Positions 1 through 10,500 of a stretch of DNA of 64,000 bases are shown here, piece by piece. The translations under genes were made by a program, and so were the position numbers. The DNA lies in contig NC_061808.1 of the NCBI RefSeq assembly GCF_021462225.1, forward strand, positions 23,783,119 to 23,847,118, given 5' to 3'. The DNA is from Girardinichthys multiradiatus. Its lineage: Eukaryota; Chordata; Actinopteri; Cyprinodontiformes; Goodeidae. Positions within the stretch are counted from its first letter, which is position 1; each line of letters starts with the position of its first letter. The notes under the pieces were generated by a model. The model searched no databases and had not been told where the DNA came from. It saw only the letters and a program-made list of their open reading frames with translations.

Positions 1-496
1 TGTATCAAATACTTATGTCATGCAATAAAATGCAAATTAATTATTTAAAAATCATGTGTTTTCTGGATTTCTGTTTTAGATTACGTCACTCACTCAGAAC
101 CTTTCCATCACCTACAAGAAAGAAAAATGTGGCTCTGCAGAAATATTTCAAGTTGTAAAAATCACACAGTGTGTGGCATGTCTGTTAAGTGGAAGCAGCA
201 GGTCAGGTGCAGGAGGTTTGTCTTCTCTGCTCTAAGTAATCATCTTAGAATGGGTATTACCTTGAGTCATCATTGCAAGCAAACTTGGAGTGATGTAATG
301 GCTTAATCTAAAAACTGATTATCTCTTTTTGGTTTGTACACAGCTCTGGGACAAAGCAAGAGGTTGTAAGGTTGCTTGAATGTTTGAACTGCAGTCCTTC
401 CAGTTTACAGTCCTGTGGTTATAAAAGGTAGGGCAATATTTCAGTAAAACTTTACTTTTACAGCAGCCCCAACAGTTATTGAAACCCCAGGTAAAA
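1..496. other. AT-rich sequence, nothing recognised
   Basis: No open frame here looks like a protein and no repeat family was recognised. The segment ends at the target-site copy of the LINE fragment that follows. Confidence 0.5.
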
Positions 497-504
497 ATAT
501 TGTT

Positions 505-947
505 CGTTCGTTCGTTCGTTCGTCGTCTTCCGCTTATCCAGGACCGGGTCGCGGGGGCAGCAGACTCAGCAGAGACGCCCAGACGTCCCTCTCTCCAGAC
601 ACCTCCTCCAGTTCCTCCAGGGGGAGCCCAAGGCATTCCCAGGCCAGCCGAGAGACATAGTCCCTCCAGCGTGTCCTGGGCCGTCCCCTGGGCCTCCTCC
701 CGGTGGGACGTGCCTGGAACACCTCCCGAGGAAGGCGTCCAGGAGGCATCCGGTATAGATGCCCGAGCCACCTCAACTGGCTCCTCTCGATGTGGAGGAG
801 CAGCGGCTCTACTCCGAGCCCCTCCCGGATGGCCGAGCTCCTCACCCTATCTCTAAGGGAGTGCCCGGCCACCCTACGGAGGAAGCTCATTTCAGCCGCT
901 TGTATCCGTGATCTCGTTCTTTCGGTCATGACCCAAAGTTCATGGCC
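505..947 (-). pseudogene. 5'-truncated LINE, C-terminal end of the reverse transcriptase ORF
   Basis: This is the 3' end of the APE-type LINE that is full length at 48.0-51.4 kb. On the minus strand an open frame (534-929) encodes the conserved C-terminal block, starting with MTERTRSRIQAAEMSFLRRV and ending RPGPG, which matches the last 130 residues of the complete copy. The left edge on the + strand is a run of TTCG units (503-522), the complement of the CGAA tail seen on the other copies. The octamer ATATTGTT occurs at 497-504 and again at 948-955, a likely short target-site duplication that marks 5' truncation at 947. The catalytic RT and endonuclease parts are absent, so the copy is dead on arrival. 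Confidence 0.85.
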
Positions 948-977
948 ATATTGTTAATCCTAAAAATAAAAACAAAC

Positions 978-1006
978 AAATAAAATAAATAAATAAATAA
1001 ATAAAT
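978..1006. repeat. (AAAT)n microsatellite
   Basis: About six tandem AAAT units lie just left of the Tc1 terminal repeat. Confidence 0.85.
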
Positions 1007-1213
1007 AGAATATATATACAGGGGTTGGACAATGAAACTGAAACACCTGTCATTTTAGTTTGGGAGGTTTCAAGGCTAAATTGGACCAGCCTGGTAGCCA
1101 GTCTTCATTGATTGCACATTGCACCAGTAAGAGCCGAGTGTGAAGGTTCAATTAGCAGGGTAAGAGCACAGTTTTGCTCAAAATATTGAAATGCACACAA
1201 CATTATGGGTGAC

Positions 1214-1925
1214 ATGAGTTCAAAAGAGGACAAATTGTTGGTGCACGTCTTGCTGGCGCATCTGTGACCAAGACAGCAAGTCTTTGTGATGTATCAAAAG
1301 CCACGGTATCCACGGTAATGTCAGCATACCACCAAGAAGGACCAACCACATCCAACTGGATTAACTGTGGACGCAAGAGGAAGCTGTCTGAAAAGGATGT
1401 TCAGGTGCTAACCTGGATATCCAAAAAAGATAAAACCACGGCTGCCCAAATCACGGCAGAATTAAATGTGCACCTCAACTCTCCTGTTTCCACCAGAACT
1501 GTCCGTCGGGAGCTCCACAGGGTCAATATACACGGCCGGGCTGCTATAGCCAAACCTTTGGTCACTCATGGCAATGCCAAACGTCGGTTTCAATGGTGCA
1601 AGGAGCGCAAATCTTGGGCTGTGAACAATGTGAAACATGTATTGTTCTCTGATGAGTCCACCTTTACTGTTTTCCCCACATCCGGGAGAGTTATGGTGTG
1701 GAGAAGCCCCAAAGAAGCGTACCACCCAGACTGTTGCATGCCCAGAGTGAAGCATGGGGGTGGATCAGTGTTGGTTTGGGCTGCCATATCATGGCATTCC
1801 CTTGGCCCAATACTTGTGCTAGATGGGCGCGTCACTGCCAAGGACTAGCGAACCATTCTTGAGGACCATGTGCATCCAATGGTTCCTGCACAGTCACCAG
1901 ATCTAAATATTATTGAGCCACTTTG
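1214..1925 (+). pseudogene. Tc1-like transposase, decayed
   Basis: Tc1 transposases cut and paste the element through a DDE catalytic domain and bind the ends with an N-terminal paired-like helix-turn-helix. The frame visible from about 1214 has the helix-turn-helix region (SLCDVSKATVSTVMSAYHQ), a GRKRKLSEKD linker and the first catalytic Asp in VLFSDEST. Upstream, the expected ATG is out of frame, so the start is lost. The frame stops at a TAG at 1846-1848. After that, VHPMV is joined almost directly to PAQSPDLNIIEPL, so the segment that should carry the second catalytic Asp is deleted. The remaining C-terminus lies beyond the LTR insertion (2786-2866). It cannot be active. Confidence 0.88.
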
Positions 1926-2785
1926 TCTATTTAGTGGTGGACCAAAAGGCATACAAGCACAGAGAAAAGCAGAGAGGTGGTCGAAAACTCCTTTAATTTA
2001 AAGTGAGTCCACTTACATGCAGGCGAGGTACTGGATGACAGGATAATCCTGATTACAAGGCATCTTCAAACTAGAATTTAACAGGATCCGCAGCAAGAAC
2101 AAAATCCAAAGAGACATAACGACACCATGTGGAACAAAGGATGAAGGCAAACTTAAATACAGACAAAGGTGGACAAGAAACAATAGGGCAGGTAATCAGA
2201 GGAACAGGGAACAGGTGACACAAGGAGGCTGGGAGGCAGATGGAGCAGGTGAAACAGATTAACCAATAAGGAGAAACACAGACCCAAGCAGAACAGGAGA
2301 CTACGGTAAAATAACCAAAACATAAGAAATCTAGAATAACCAGAAGATAGAGGAAAACAAAGGAATCTGGACGGAACAGGAAAAAAACAACAGAAACCTA
2401 AGGCCTAAGAAAAAGGGGACCGTAAAGAAACCCTGACTACAAAAGCAAACACTGAAAGAACAAACTGAGAATGAAGCAGGAGAAAAGATGACTAGAATAA
2501 AAGTAAACAGTAACTAAAGCTAACCTGTTAAAGGAGGAATTGGAGAATAAAGATAAACAGAAGAAACAGAGCTAAGAGGGACAATGAATGTAAAGGGAAC
2601 AGAAACTGAGTAATTAACAACTAAAAGAGGAAAACTACTGAAAGGAGAACAGACAGGGAGGCAAAAGGAAACAAGAATTGTCAGAACACAAAGTGATGAA
2701 CAAGAATACAAAACTTCAAACAAGAGCATCTAGTAAAACAAAAACACCAAACCACAAACAAAGTCCAAAATCTCACATCCTGACA
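1926..2785 (-). mobile_element. Solo LTR inserted in the Tc1 transposase
   Basis: An 860-bp A-rich segment is bounded by CTTTG at 1921-1925 and CTTTG at 2786-2790, a 5-bp target-site duplication. It ends in CCTGACA, the mirror of the TGTCAGG start seen in related copies, while its other edge has mutated (TCTA in place of TGTC). Orientation is minus, judged from the TGTCAGG edge at the right. It holds no gene. It resembles the elements at 61498-62367, 23558-24065 and 33181-33568 in base composition and in short shared strings such as GGAGAAACACAG and AGGTGA. Confidence 0.82.
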
Positions 2786-2878
2786 CTTTGGGGTGTTTTG
2801 GAGGAGCGAGTCAGGAAACGTTTTCTTCCACCAGTATCACGCAGTAACCTGGCCATTATCCTGTAAGAAGAATGGCAG

Positions 2879-3056
2879 GATTTTTTGTTTTTTAAGTTGT
2901 GTTTATAATTTGTTTTCTTTGGAAAAAACTGTTTGCTTTCAGTACCAGAAGAAAGGACATTCCACTTCAAGGTCACGATGCAGCTATAAGGAAGATGGTC
3001 TGTTCTGATGCATTAGCAATCATTAGATTGGTATTGCAAGTATTTTTATAACTCTT
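2879..3056. other. Unassigned junction between the Tc1 and env-like sequence
   Basis: No terminal repeat or gene is visible. The break between the Tc1 remnant and the retroviral fragment lies somewhere in this interval. Confidence 0.4.
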
Positions 3057-3854
3057 GTGTTCATTTTGGGAAAGGTACAGCAAAGACAATGTGTGGTTAT
3101 TCTGACTAATAATACTCATCAGCGGATTCAAAGAGAGATTCATCACTTTTCTGACTACTATGATCATACTGATAATGTTTGGTGGCAACTGATGCATCAA
3201 AACTGTGAGGAATTATACTGTACGGGAAAGCAGAAATGCTTGTAGATTTTCTAGTGAGATTAATTTAACGTGTGCGTCTACAGGAACTCTTTATAGATTC
3301 GGGGTATTAGAAATCCGATTAAAGATCCAGATATTTGTATTACACAGGAGGAAAGTACACCTTATTTCCTTGGGAAGACAGTAGGTTGCGAACCTATTAT
3401 ATCTGTTTTGTGTGCTTTAATCAACAGACATAAATTTGAGTCATGTCCTATCAGAACTGATCATTATACTATTTCAGAATCTTTGGCTTCAGATCCCTTT
3501 GTGTTTACTTTTAATCTTACAGCCTTACCGGATGGAGGTTAGTTGTATGGCCAGGCAGGTAAATTAACCAGGGTTTTTGTTCCTTTTCCTTTATGAGATG
3601 GGTACTCATGTCCTCAGAACATGGGTTGGATGTGTGGAAATAGATTATATCTGTATCTGCCTGCTACTTGGTCTGGAGTATGTTATTTGCAAACTAGAAT
3701 GGCTTTGGATTATCTGTTAGCTGAGAGGGGTGATGGTTTTGAAGAATTTTCCTTTAGTTGTGATTATCTTGTAATCAGAAGAAGGGAGTGTGATGGAAAT
3801 TCTTGCAGTAAGCATTCCAAAGTGTATGACCTTTGGTTTACCTCACTCCAGTGA
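3057..3854 (+). pseudogene. Retroviral env-like remnant
   Basis: Three broken + frames (about 3057-3245, 3302-3541 and 3621-3854) look like pieces of the surface subunit of a fish endogenous retrovirus envelope. The third contains a CGNRLYLYLPATWSGVCYL block. A cysteine, LPxxW and a CYL ending are typical of such envelopes just before the cleavage region. The second holds paired cysteines and one N-glycosylation site. Stops separate the frames, and no transmembrane subunit or fusion peptide could be seen. It is followed 60 bp later by an LTR-like segment in the same orientation, which supports the retroviral reading. Assignment is by motif resemblance only. Confidence 0.5.
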
Positions 3855-3917
3855 ACATCTGTGTTAGAGGAGGAAGCTGTAAAAGCCATTATCAGAAGTT
3901 TAATGGTTAAGGACATT

Positions 3918-4175
3918 TGTTACGGTGATGCCTCGGGGAGAGTAGATGGTTGTTCCTAGGTAACCTTCTCACCTCTGAACCCGAGAAGGGTCGGGGGTCG
4001 TAAAACACAGACTCTTTGAAGTTGAGATAACACTGTCATTTTCTGGTATAAATACTGTGTGTAAAGGTTGTTCGGGGCTCTGTTTCACTGACTAACCTCA
4101 GTGTCAGGGTCTTCAAATGCTGAATGCCTTTGAATAAAACTTATAAAGACAAAGTCCGGATTTTCTCTTGTTATG
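3918..4175 (+). repeat. Retroviral LTR-like segment, + orientation
   Basis: Downstream of the env-like remnant is a promoter-like TATAAAT (4047-4053), then AATAAA (4133-4138) followed by a T-rich stretch. This is the order expected for U3-R-U5. Both edges are approximate: the left is placed at TGTTACGG and the right near the junction with minus-strand pol. The sequence does not match the LTR at 9966, so it belongs to a different element from the gag-pol to its right. Confidence 0.5.
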
Positions 4176-4177
4176 AG

Positions 4178-5644
4178 TCAACTTCTACCCACTTTGATAA
4201 GAAAATTCCACAACAGTGTGAAAGCCTGAGAGTTCACAAAGGCCACCACACCATGTGATGTCAATATGTTAAGAGGATGTCCCATCACTACATGAGCTGT
4301 TTTTTGAATTATTTTAGCCATCCCTGCTGCGTGTCGGGTGCACTCATGATGTCTTTGTTCCATGTTGTCCAGTATTACGCTTATGTACATGAGGACTGTC
4401 CTAACCCCCCCTTTTTTCTGGAACAGCACACCATTTGCTGTGTGTGCTGTTACAGAAACATCCAGCTGGAATGGCAACGTGTAATCTGGGTGTGCCAAAT
4501 GTGCAGCTAGCAAGAGGCTGGTTTTTAAGTTAATGAACGCTTCTTCAGCTTCTCTGGTCCATTCAAGCGGGGCAGTGAGGATTCTCATGCCCTGTTTTTT
4601 GATAAGATCTCTAAGGGGTGCAGTGAGGTCGGTGTAGCCGGGCACAAAAGATCTGCTATACCCTGTGAGTCCTAGGAAAGACAACATGTCCTTAACCAGG
4701 AGCAGTTTTGGGTGGGACAAAACTGCAGATTGGTGAGCTGGGGACATCCCCGTGTCAGGTTGGGAAACTACTCTGCCCAAAAAGTCAACCTGGCGTCTGC
4801 AGATCTGGAGTTTGGCTTTGCTAACCTTGTAGCCTTTTTTAGCCAAATGCGACAGGACAATTGCTGTTGCCCCTAAGCATTCATCCACAGTGGGTGTTGC
4901 GAGGAGAATGTCATCCACATACTGAATCAGAGTGGTGTTTGGTGGTAATAGGCAATCTTGGAGACAGTCTTTTAGAACCTGATTGAAGATTCCTGGGGAA
5001 AGCGCGAATCCCTGCGGCAAACGAGTGTATCTATACCTATGAGATTTATAGGTAAATGCGAAAATGTCCCTGCATTCCTCAGCTAAAGGAAGGCAGAAAA
5101 ATGCGTTGGCCAGATCAATGCAGGTAAACCGCCAATGGTCAGGGTTAAGATTTGTCAGAGCCACATAGAGATTGGGCACGGGAACGGTAGGGGTGGCCAA
5201 AGCTGCATTTATGGCCCGTAACTCATATGCCATGCGCCATTTACCTGCCCCTTTTTTCTCCACTGGCAAAATGGGTGTGTTCCATGAAGAGGAATGTGCG
5301 GACTCTAAAACGCCTGAGTTCCAGAGGCCTTCCACTGTATCTTTAATGCCTAATTCTGCTGCTGGCTTGTGGGGGTATTGGGGCTTCCATATTGGTTGGT
5401 CGGTGGTTAACTGAAAGGTAATGGGGGAACATTTAATCAGGCCTACATCTGTGGGCCACTCTGCCCAGAGGGTGGAGGGCATTTGTTCCACAATAGCAGC
5501 TGCCAGCGGATGGTCTGTTTTTTCCCTACCGTGGTGTCTGTCTAACTGAACATGCTCCAGTGTGCCCACATCCGTGGAGTGGTTGAATATGCGATAAGTG
5601 TTCCCTGAGGGCAAATAAAAAAGGTTGGGGGTTGCCAAAGGCTG
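4178..5644 (-). pseudogene. Endogenous retrovirus reverse transcriptase, truncated before RNase H
   Basis: The product would copy viral RNA into DNA. On the minus strand a 486-codon frame carries, in order, the thumb and finger region (WKPQYPHKP, GVLESAHSSSWNTPILPV), the LPQGFALSPGIFNQ motif and the active-site YVDD (IQYVDDILLA). A connection domain and the beginning of the RNase H region follow. YVDD and LPQGF with a following SP are retroviral rather than Gypsy-type. The frame ends at 4178 with no RNase H catalytic core and no integrase. An in-frame TGA (5645-5647) separates it from protease. No ATG is expected here because the unit is part of a gag-pro-pol polyprotein; the frame simply follows that stop. 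Confidence 0.88.
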
Positions 5645-6424
5645 TCAATCCTGTAGGTTCAGGGAGTGTTTTAACACATCTCCAAGTTCACGTGCTTCAT
5701 GACCTGGGTGCAGAGCCAAAGAGACATGAGGCACGCCATCAGACCACATCCTAAACCACACTTCCTGCTCTTCAGTCAAGTGAACCTCGGCCACCACTCC
5801 TTCTGGTGCTACATAAATGTCTGTGGTGGCAATGTCCCAGTGTGTACCCTCTAACTCGTCAGCAAAGCTTTCCTGGTAGCATTCACAATTATTTATATCA
5901 TAAAACAAGGTGACATGCGGGGGGTCAGGAGGAGGTACATAGGGCGCCAGAGTGGAGACCCAGGATTTCCACCGATGGAAAGCCAAGAGAATGCCTCTGT
6001 GCGCTGTGGTTTCAGGTTGCAGCAAAACCCAGTATATGTCAGCCATTGAGTCCTGCAGTGGCTGGAGGAGGTACTGTCCATGTGAAAAAGAAGTGTTATT
6101 GCCACAAAATAACTGGATGCCATTGGGCAGGTAAACCTGCAGTCCATCAGTCCCGCATAAAATGTTTGCTCCCAGTTTTATTAACATGTCTCTACCCAGT
6201 AAATTTACTGGTGTGTCAGTGGAGACTAGATAACTGTGATTCAGTGTCTGTCCACCAATTTCAGTCTTTAAAGGCTTGGTATATGGCAGGACCTGTTTTG
6301 CCCCCGAGAACCCCATGACAGTTGTAGTCCTGGTGGAGAGTGTGTTTAGAGGAGCCTGTTTGATGGTTGAACATGTGGCCCCAGTGTCCACTAGAAAAGG
6401 AAGGCTATTTCCGGACACAGTCAC
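5645..6424 (-). pseudogene. Endogenous retrovirus protease region
   Basis: The aspartic protease that matures the polyprotein is recognised by FLVDTGATCS (catalytic DTG) near the N-terminus and by LLGRDMLIKLGA, the usual GRD helix near the C-terminus. The rest of the 259-codon frame runs on toward RT as a longer linker. It is in the same frame as the RT downstream, interrupted by one TGA. Upstream, the connection to nucleocapsid passes through at least two stop codons (6608-6610 and 6476-6478) in this frame. Gammaretroviruses read through a stop after nucleocapsid, so the first could be natural; the second is more likely damage. Confidence 0.85.
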
Positions 6425-6607
6425 AGACAGCAGGGGGTCCGCAGTCCCACTGTCTTCTGGGGTCGGTGGGGACCTTCAGTGGTGCTCAGGCCAGAGACTA
6501 GGCTCGTCCCAGGCCGGTAATTGGAGTTGTGGTCCGTGTACACCGCGTGCTGGGCCACCTCTGCCTCTGTATGGATGGGCCATGGCGGGACCGTAACACC
6601 CATACCC

Positions 6608-6928
6608 TCAGGGTGGACCATTCTTATGGGGGCAATCTCGGGCCCAATGTCCAGGCTCATTGCAGTAATAACCCACATCAGCATTACCCAGCCTCCTCTG
6701 TGGTCCTCTCTGGAATCCCCTTGCTCTTGGCCCTGCCCGTCCCCCAAAACGATCACCATGTCCCTGATATGGGACCGGGGCCTGATGCCACTGTCCTGCT
6801 GTTTCTCTATTTCCAGGAAATGGAGGAGCGTGATGGGGCTGAGACACTGCACCTTCATACATAATCTTAGGTGTTTTACCCTCCTTTTTCTTTTCCCCGA
6901 CCTTCTGTTTAGCTTCTGCTAATTGCAT
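6608..6928 (-). pseudogene. Endogenous retrovirus nucleocapsid
   Basis: Nucleocapsid binds genomic RNA. The 106-codon minus frame is basic and Arg/Gly-rich (GGRAGPRARGFQRG) and ends with a single zinc-knuckle-like block, GYYCNEPGHWARDC. The spacing fits a CCHC knuckle, but the first Cys is a Gly, so metal binding would be impaired. It is out of frame with the capsid frame upstream, with the shift lying around 6910-6928. Its TGA end lies immediately after the knuckle, where gammaretroviruses place the gag-pol stop. Confidence 0.78.
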
Positions 6929-8633
6929 TTTCAGGAGCTGAGTTTGTAACCTTTTTTAATTCACTCTCCTCATCTTGTTTTGCCTCTTTGAGTTTAGATA
7001 AATGATGCATCAAATGGCGATCCCATACTCCAGGCTCTGATCCAGGGAGGTCAGGATTATCCTCCATATTAGTTTTAACCTGCAAGAATAACCCTCTTAA
7101 AATAGCATCCCGGAACCAGTCCCTTTGAGGACCTTCTCCGTCTGGATTAGTTCCTGTCTGTGTTTGCCACACGGATTTGCACTGATCTATATATTCTTTA
7201 GGATTTGTGTTTGCGTTCCACTCAAATTTTGGAATGGTACGTCCTCTGGTTACTGGATACATGTGTCTAAGAGCCATGCCCATAAGAGTGGAATATAAAG
7301 TAAATGGGACCCCATTTGGTGCTGCTGTTGTACCCGCAAGAAGCTCTATGTCCCTACAGGTGTGTGGCTTCATGCATCATCCAGCAATGGCCCTGTAATC
7401 ACCTAGAGCTAACGTGGTGCCTGCTGTCAGGGAGTCCAGTGACTGTAACCATATAGATGCACCTTCTGAGATCGGGGGCAATTTATCACACAAAGTGGTG
7501 AGATCTCCCAATGTGAATGGCTTGTATCTGTTTTCCCCAAATGGTTGTTGGAACAGTGGGCCCATATAAGAAGGTTTGGGCAGGGTTCGGGGTCTCAGGT
7601 TATAGTCATGTCCAGCAGGGGGAGGTGTAGCCTCAGGTACTGGTGGCATTGGGTTTGAGGGAGATGACATAACTTCCTCATTTTCAATTGGTAAATGATT
7701 CTGTACTGTAATGGGTGGTGCCTGCATAGCAGCGTCATAATAAGTTACCGCAGTCAGTGGTTCTTCTTTTATCCATTTTCCTGACACTGTCATATTAACT
7801 GAGCCCTCAGTTACATCTGGTTTCAGAGGTGTGACCAACTCCATATCGCTAGGTGAATGGGAAATATACGAGGTGAAACACTTTATTGGGCCAGAAACTG
7901 GCTGCAATTTGTCCCGTAATACCTGGTCAGCAAATGGGTCAGTTAGTGGAGCCTGTGAAATTAAGGAACCTCCGGAGGAGGAGGAGAGTACAGACACAGC
8001 AGTGGAATGTGAGCAGACAGAGGTGGGGGCTAAGGAGGAAGGGTCAGGCGGTGATGGGCCATGAGGGGGCCGGGCAGTTACTGGCGGTAAATCACACACG
8101 CTCACTTTTCCCCCAGTAACTTGCAGCGTGGGATATAAACCAGTAAGAGGAGAAGTGGGGGCTGTAGTGGGCTGATATGCAAAACGTTCATATTGTGGTG
8201 GCATTTCAACTGCACTGTTATCTTTAATCTGTCTGCTTTTCCTGTCAGTCATCGCATGGTCGCTACTTTGCCATAACAAACCCATTTGTGACCAAAATTT
8301 CTCAGCACTTTCTGTTTTTTGTGCAAGTTGCTTCCATTTCCCTCTGCCCAACCATCTGCTGTCTCTACACTGTTTGTCAGCCAAGTCTCTCTCCTGTTTT
8401 AATTTATTCACCTTCAACCAAAACCACTTGCCAAGATTCTCTCTATCTGTCTTGCTCTTTCCATCTTTTGACAATTCTTCATTTATTTTAGAGTCCATCC
8501 GTTTAACCAGCTTTTGTCCTTCTCTGCATTCAAGTGATTTTTTAAGAGCAGTCTTCATTATTAACAGCTGATTCTCTATGGTCTTCCATGAATCATTCTG
8601 TTCTTTTGCACTATTATCAAATTCACCTTCCAT
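6909..8633 (-). pseudogene. Endogenous retrovirus gag, matrix to capsid
   Basis: This structural polyprotein starts at the ATG at 8633 (MEGEFDNSAKEQ). The first 418 codons are a charged coiled-coil-like N-terminus, then a long Pro/Ser-rich segment holding PPQYE, a PPxY-type late-budding motif, and then the start of capsid. An in-frame TGA (7377-7379) interrupts capsid. The same frame continues to 6909 with the capsid C-terminal core (KEYIDQCKSVWQTQTG, FRDAILRGLFLQVK). The leader lies to the right and nucleocapsid to the left in another frame. The layout (PPxY before capsid, one knuckle, YVDD RT) fits a gamma/epsilon-like fish ERV; the genus is inferred. Confidence 0.78.
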
Positions 8634-8639
8634 TGTTAT

Positions 8640-9945
8640 GACAACTACTATCCTTTTTTCTAAAAGATATATATTTTAATGCGTTATCTCAGTCACTCAC
8701 TCATTCAGTTCTGACCAACCTTCAAGACACCAGAACACATTCAACCCCCAGAAGCCTGTTTTTAGTGGCCAGTGTGTGTGTGTGTCTCACAGCTCATGGA
8801 CTTAAACTATAAATCTTGTCTTAAATTTTACTGGTGTGTTTGTGTCCAGTTCATTCACTCTAACAATGTCTGTTGTTGGTTATTCATCTCCAACTTTACA
8901 GCTCATTAATTTTTAACCCTAACAAGTCTGTTGTTGGTTATTTATCCAACTAACAGCTCATTCTTTTAACTTTTATTTTTGTCTGGTGTTGTTGGTTTTA
9001 CCCAACTCACAGCTCATTAATTTTATATCTTACGGTGTTATCTCCACCGCTTATATTGTTCCTTCTGTGTTTATGCAGACATCTGTAATCTAAGTTTTCA
9101 CAAAGAAATATTTCCATTACTCATCAAAAGCAGCAATCAGCAGTCTGTCTTTCTGTTGTCACCGTGAGGTTTCTGGACAGAAAACTGCATTCAGTCACCT
9201 GCTATGAGAGTCGCTCTGCACAGTGCTGCTCTCCAGTCACACAAATTTTCACTCACTCCGCCTAATAATGTCTGTAACACAGATTATTTCCTCTGCGCAC
9301 AGCTCATGAGTTTTTTTTACCAAAAAGCCTGGTCTTGCTGAATTCCTGTATTTCAGCTCACAGTTCATTTATTTTATCACAAACCTGGTCTTGTTGGATT
9401 ATTTCTCCAACTCACAGTTTATCACTTCACAGGACTTATTCTCAGACTATGTGTTTGTGCTTTTATTACGTTTGTAATCCGGTTTTACTGAGGCAGAACT
9501 CACGTAAAACACGGCATTCACACCCAAGTGTTTATGCCTGATCTCAGTGTATTTACTTTTCTGTAGAATTTGAGGTTTCTCACTTCCTCGGGCCTCAAAC
9601 CCAGCTAAACAGTCGTCCCCCGTCGAGGACTATGAACCGCCACGTTCGAGAAATTACTATATTTTTCCACACAACACCACCACTAAGTCTTGTAATTCTC
9701 TTAAAACAACATCCTATTCACCAGTGTAAATCCTAGTCAACATTTATAACATTCTTTTTCTTACGTTTTGGCAGACTTCAGACTTACTTAGACATCGGAC
9801 ACAATATTAATTTAGCCTATCAAAAATCCAAAAGCAGAGTTTGACTAAACAGGTTCTGCTTACCTTTTCTGTAGTTTTTGGCTAGCCCGTGTCCGATGTC
9901 TGTTGGTCTTCGTCAGTGATCCCAATTTTTTACCTATTCTTCCAA
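8640..9945 (-). other. ERV untranslated leader with imperfect repeats
   Basis: This 1.3-kb gene-free stretch lies between the primer binding site and gag. From about 8840 to 9440 it contains several diverged units built on CAGCTCATTAATTTT and TCTGTTGTTGGTTAT, spaced roughly 55-65 bases. Packaging signals normally sit in this part of a retrovirus, but none can be named from sequence alone. A short TG run occurs near 8774-8784. Confidence 0.6.
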
Positions 9946-9963
9946 ATCCCGGATGAGCCTCCA
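9946..9963 (-). other. Retroviral primer binding site, tRNA-Pro-like
   Basis: Read on the minus strand the 18 bases are TGGAGGCTCATCCGGGAT. The proline-tRNA primer site of gammaretroviruses is TGGGGGCTCGTCCGGGAT, so two positions differ. It sits two bases inside the LTR edge, as expected. Confidence 0.78.
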
Positions 9964-9965
9964 AT

Positions 9966-10500
9966 TGTCGAAGCCGTCTCTGCTTCCCCGGGTCCGTTGA
10001 TTTGGGTACAGGTTTCAAAAGAGTGAAATAAACACAAGTAAAATCAGCTTATGTTCGCCTCTGCAGAGCGAGAGAAAGATGCTCCAGTCAAAACCTGCGA
10101 GCCCAACTCTGCTATCCTCAGCTCGTTTTATTCAGTCTTAAGGGTGTGTTCAACATATACATATATCATGTCACTCATGTATATAGCATAACATTTCCTT
10201 AGGCCCAAATAAGGAGTGCTTCTGGTTATTCTCTTCTAGCCTTCTCATCCTCCCCTGTCTCCGGTCTTCCCTGTCCTCCATCCATTTACGACCTTGCCCT
10301 CTCTCTACCCCTTCCTCCCTTGTCATTCACCAATTTATGACTTTGCACTTTCTATGCTTCTCACTCCCTATGTTTTCACTCCCCTATATCTGCACCTTCC
10401 AGTTACACACATAGATTGTTTATATTCTACAATTAGCTGTTTAAAGATTTATCTTTATAATCTTTCTCGAGAAAATTTCAATGCACATAAAATTTTCTTT
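9966..10500 (-). repeat. 5' LTR of the minus-strand ERV
   Basis: The inner edge is set by the primer site: the minus strand reads GACA at 9966-9969, then AT, then the primer site. AATAAA on the minus strand is at 10127-10132, and TATATAC-like sequence lies near 10170-10185. The outer edge is unknown because the matching 3' LTR is missing; 10500 is a guess. Confidence 0.55.

Larger units (their letters stand above)
1019..2878 (+). mobile_element. Tc1-like transposon, right end lost, split by a solo LTR
   Basis: A Tc1/mariner-type inverted end begins at 1019 (CAGGGGTTGGACAATGAAAC), preceded by TA at 1017-1018. Transposase sequence follows to 1925, then resumes at 2786-2878 after an 860-bp LTR insertion. 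The resumed part reads WGVLEERVRKRFLPPVS in the minus-free + frame, which continues the transposase C-terminus directly. The matching right inverted end is not visible after 2878, where the sequence changes to unrelated DNA ahead of the env-like region. Family assignment rests on the terminal sequence and the Tc1 transposase blocks. Confidence 0.85.

Noticed and set aside
503..522. TTCG run as an independent microsatellite
   Set aside because: It is the tail of the LINE fragment; the complement of the same units ends the other copies.
1926..2785. An intron or host insert inside the transposase
   Set aside because: The CTTTG duplication and TGTC...GACA type ends fit a solo LTR; there are no splice sites at the edges.
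8640..9945. A CRISPR-like array in the repeats of the ERV leader
   Set aside because: The units are diverged and not separated by unique spacers of even length, and the setting is a vertebrate retroviral leader.
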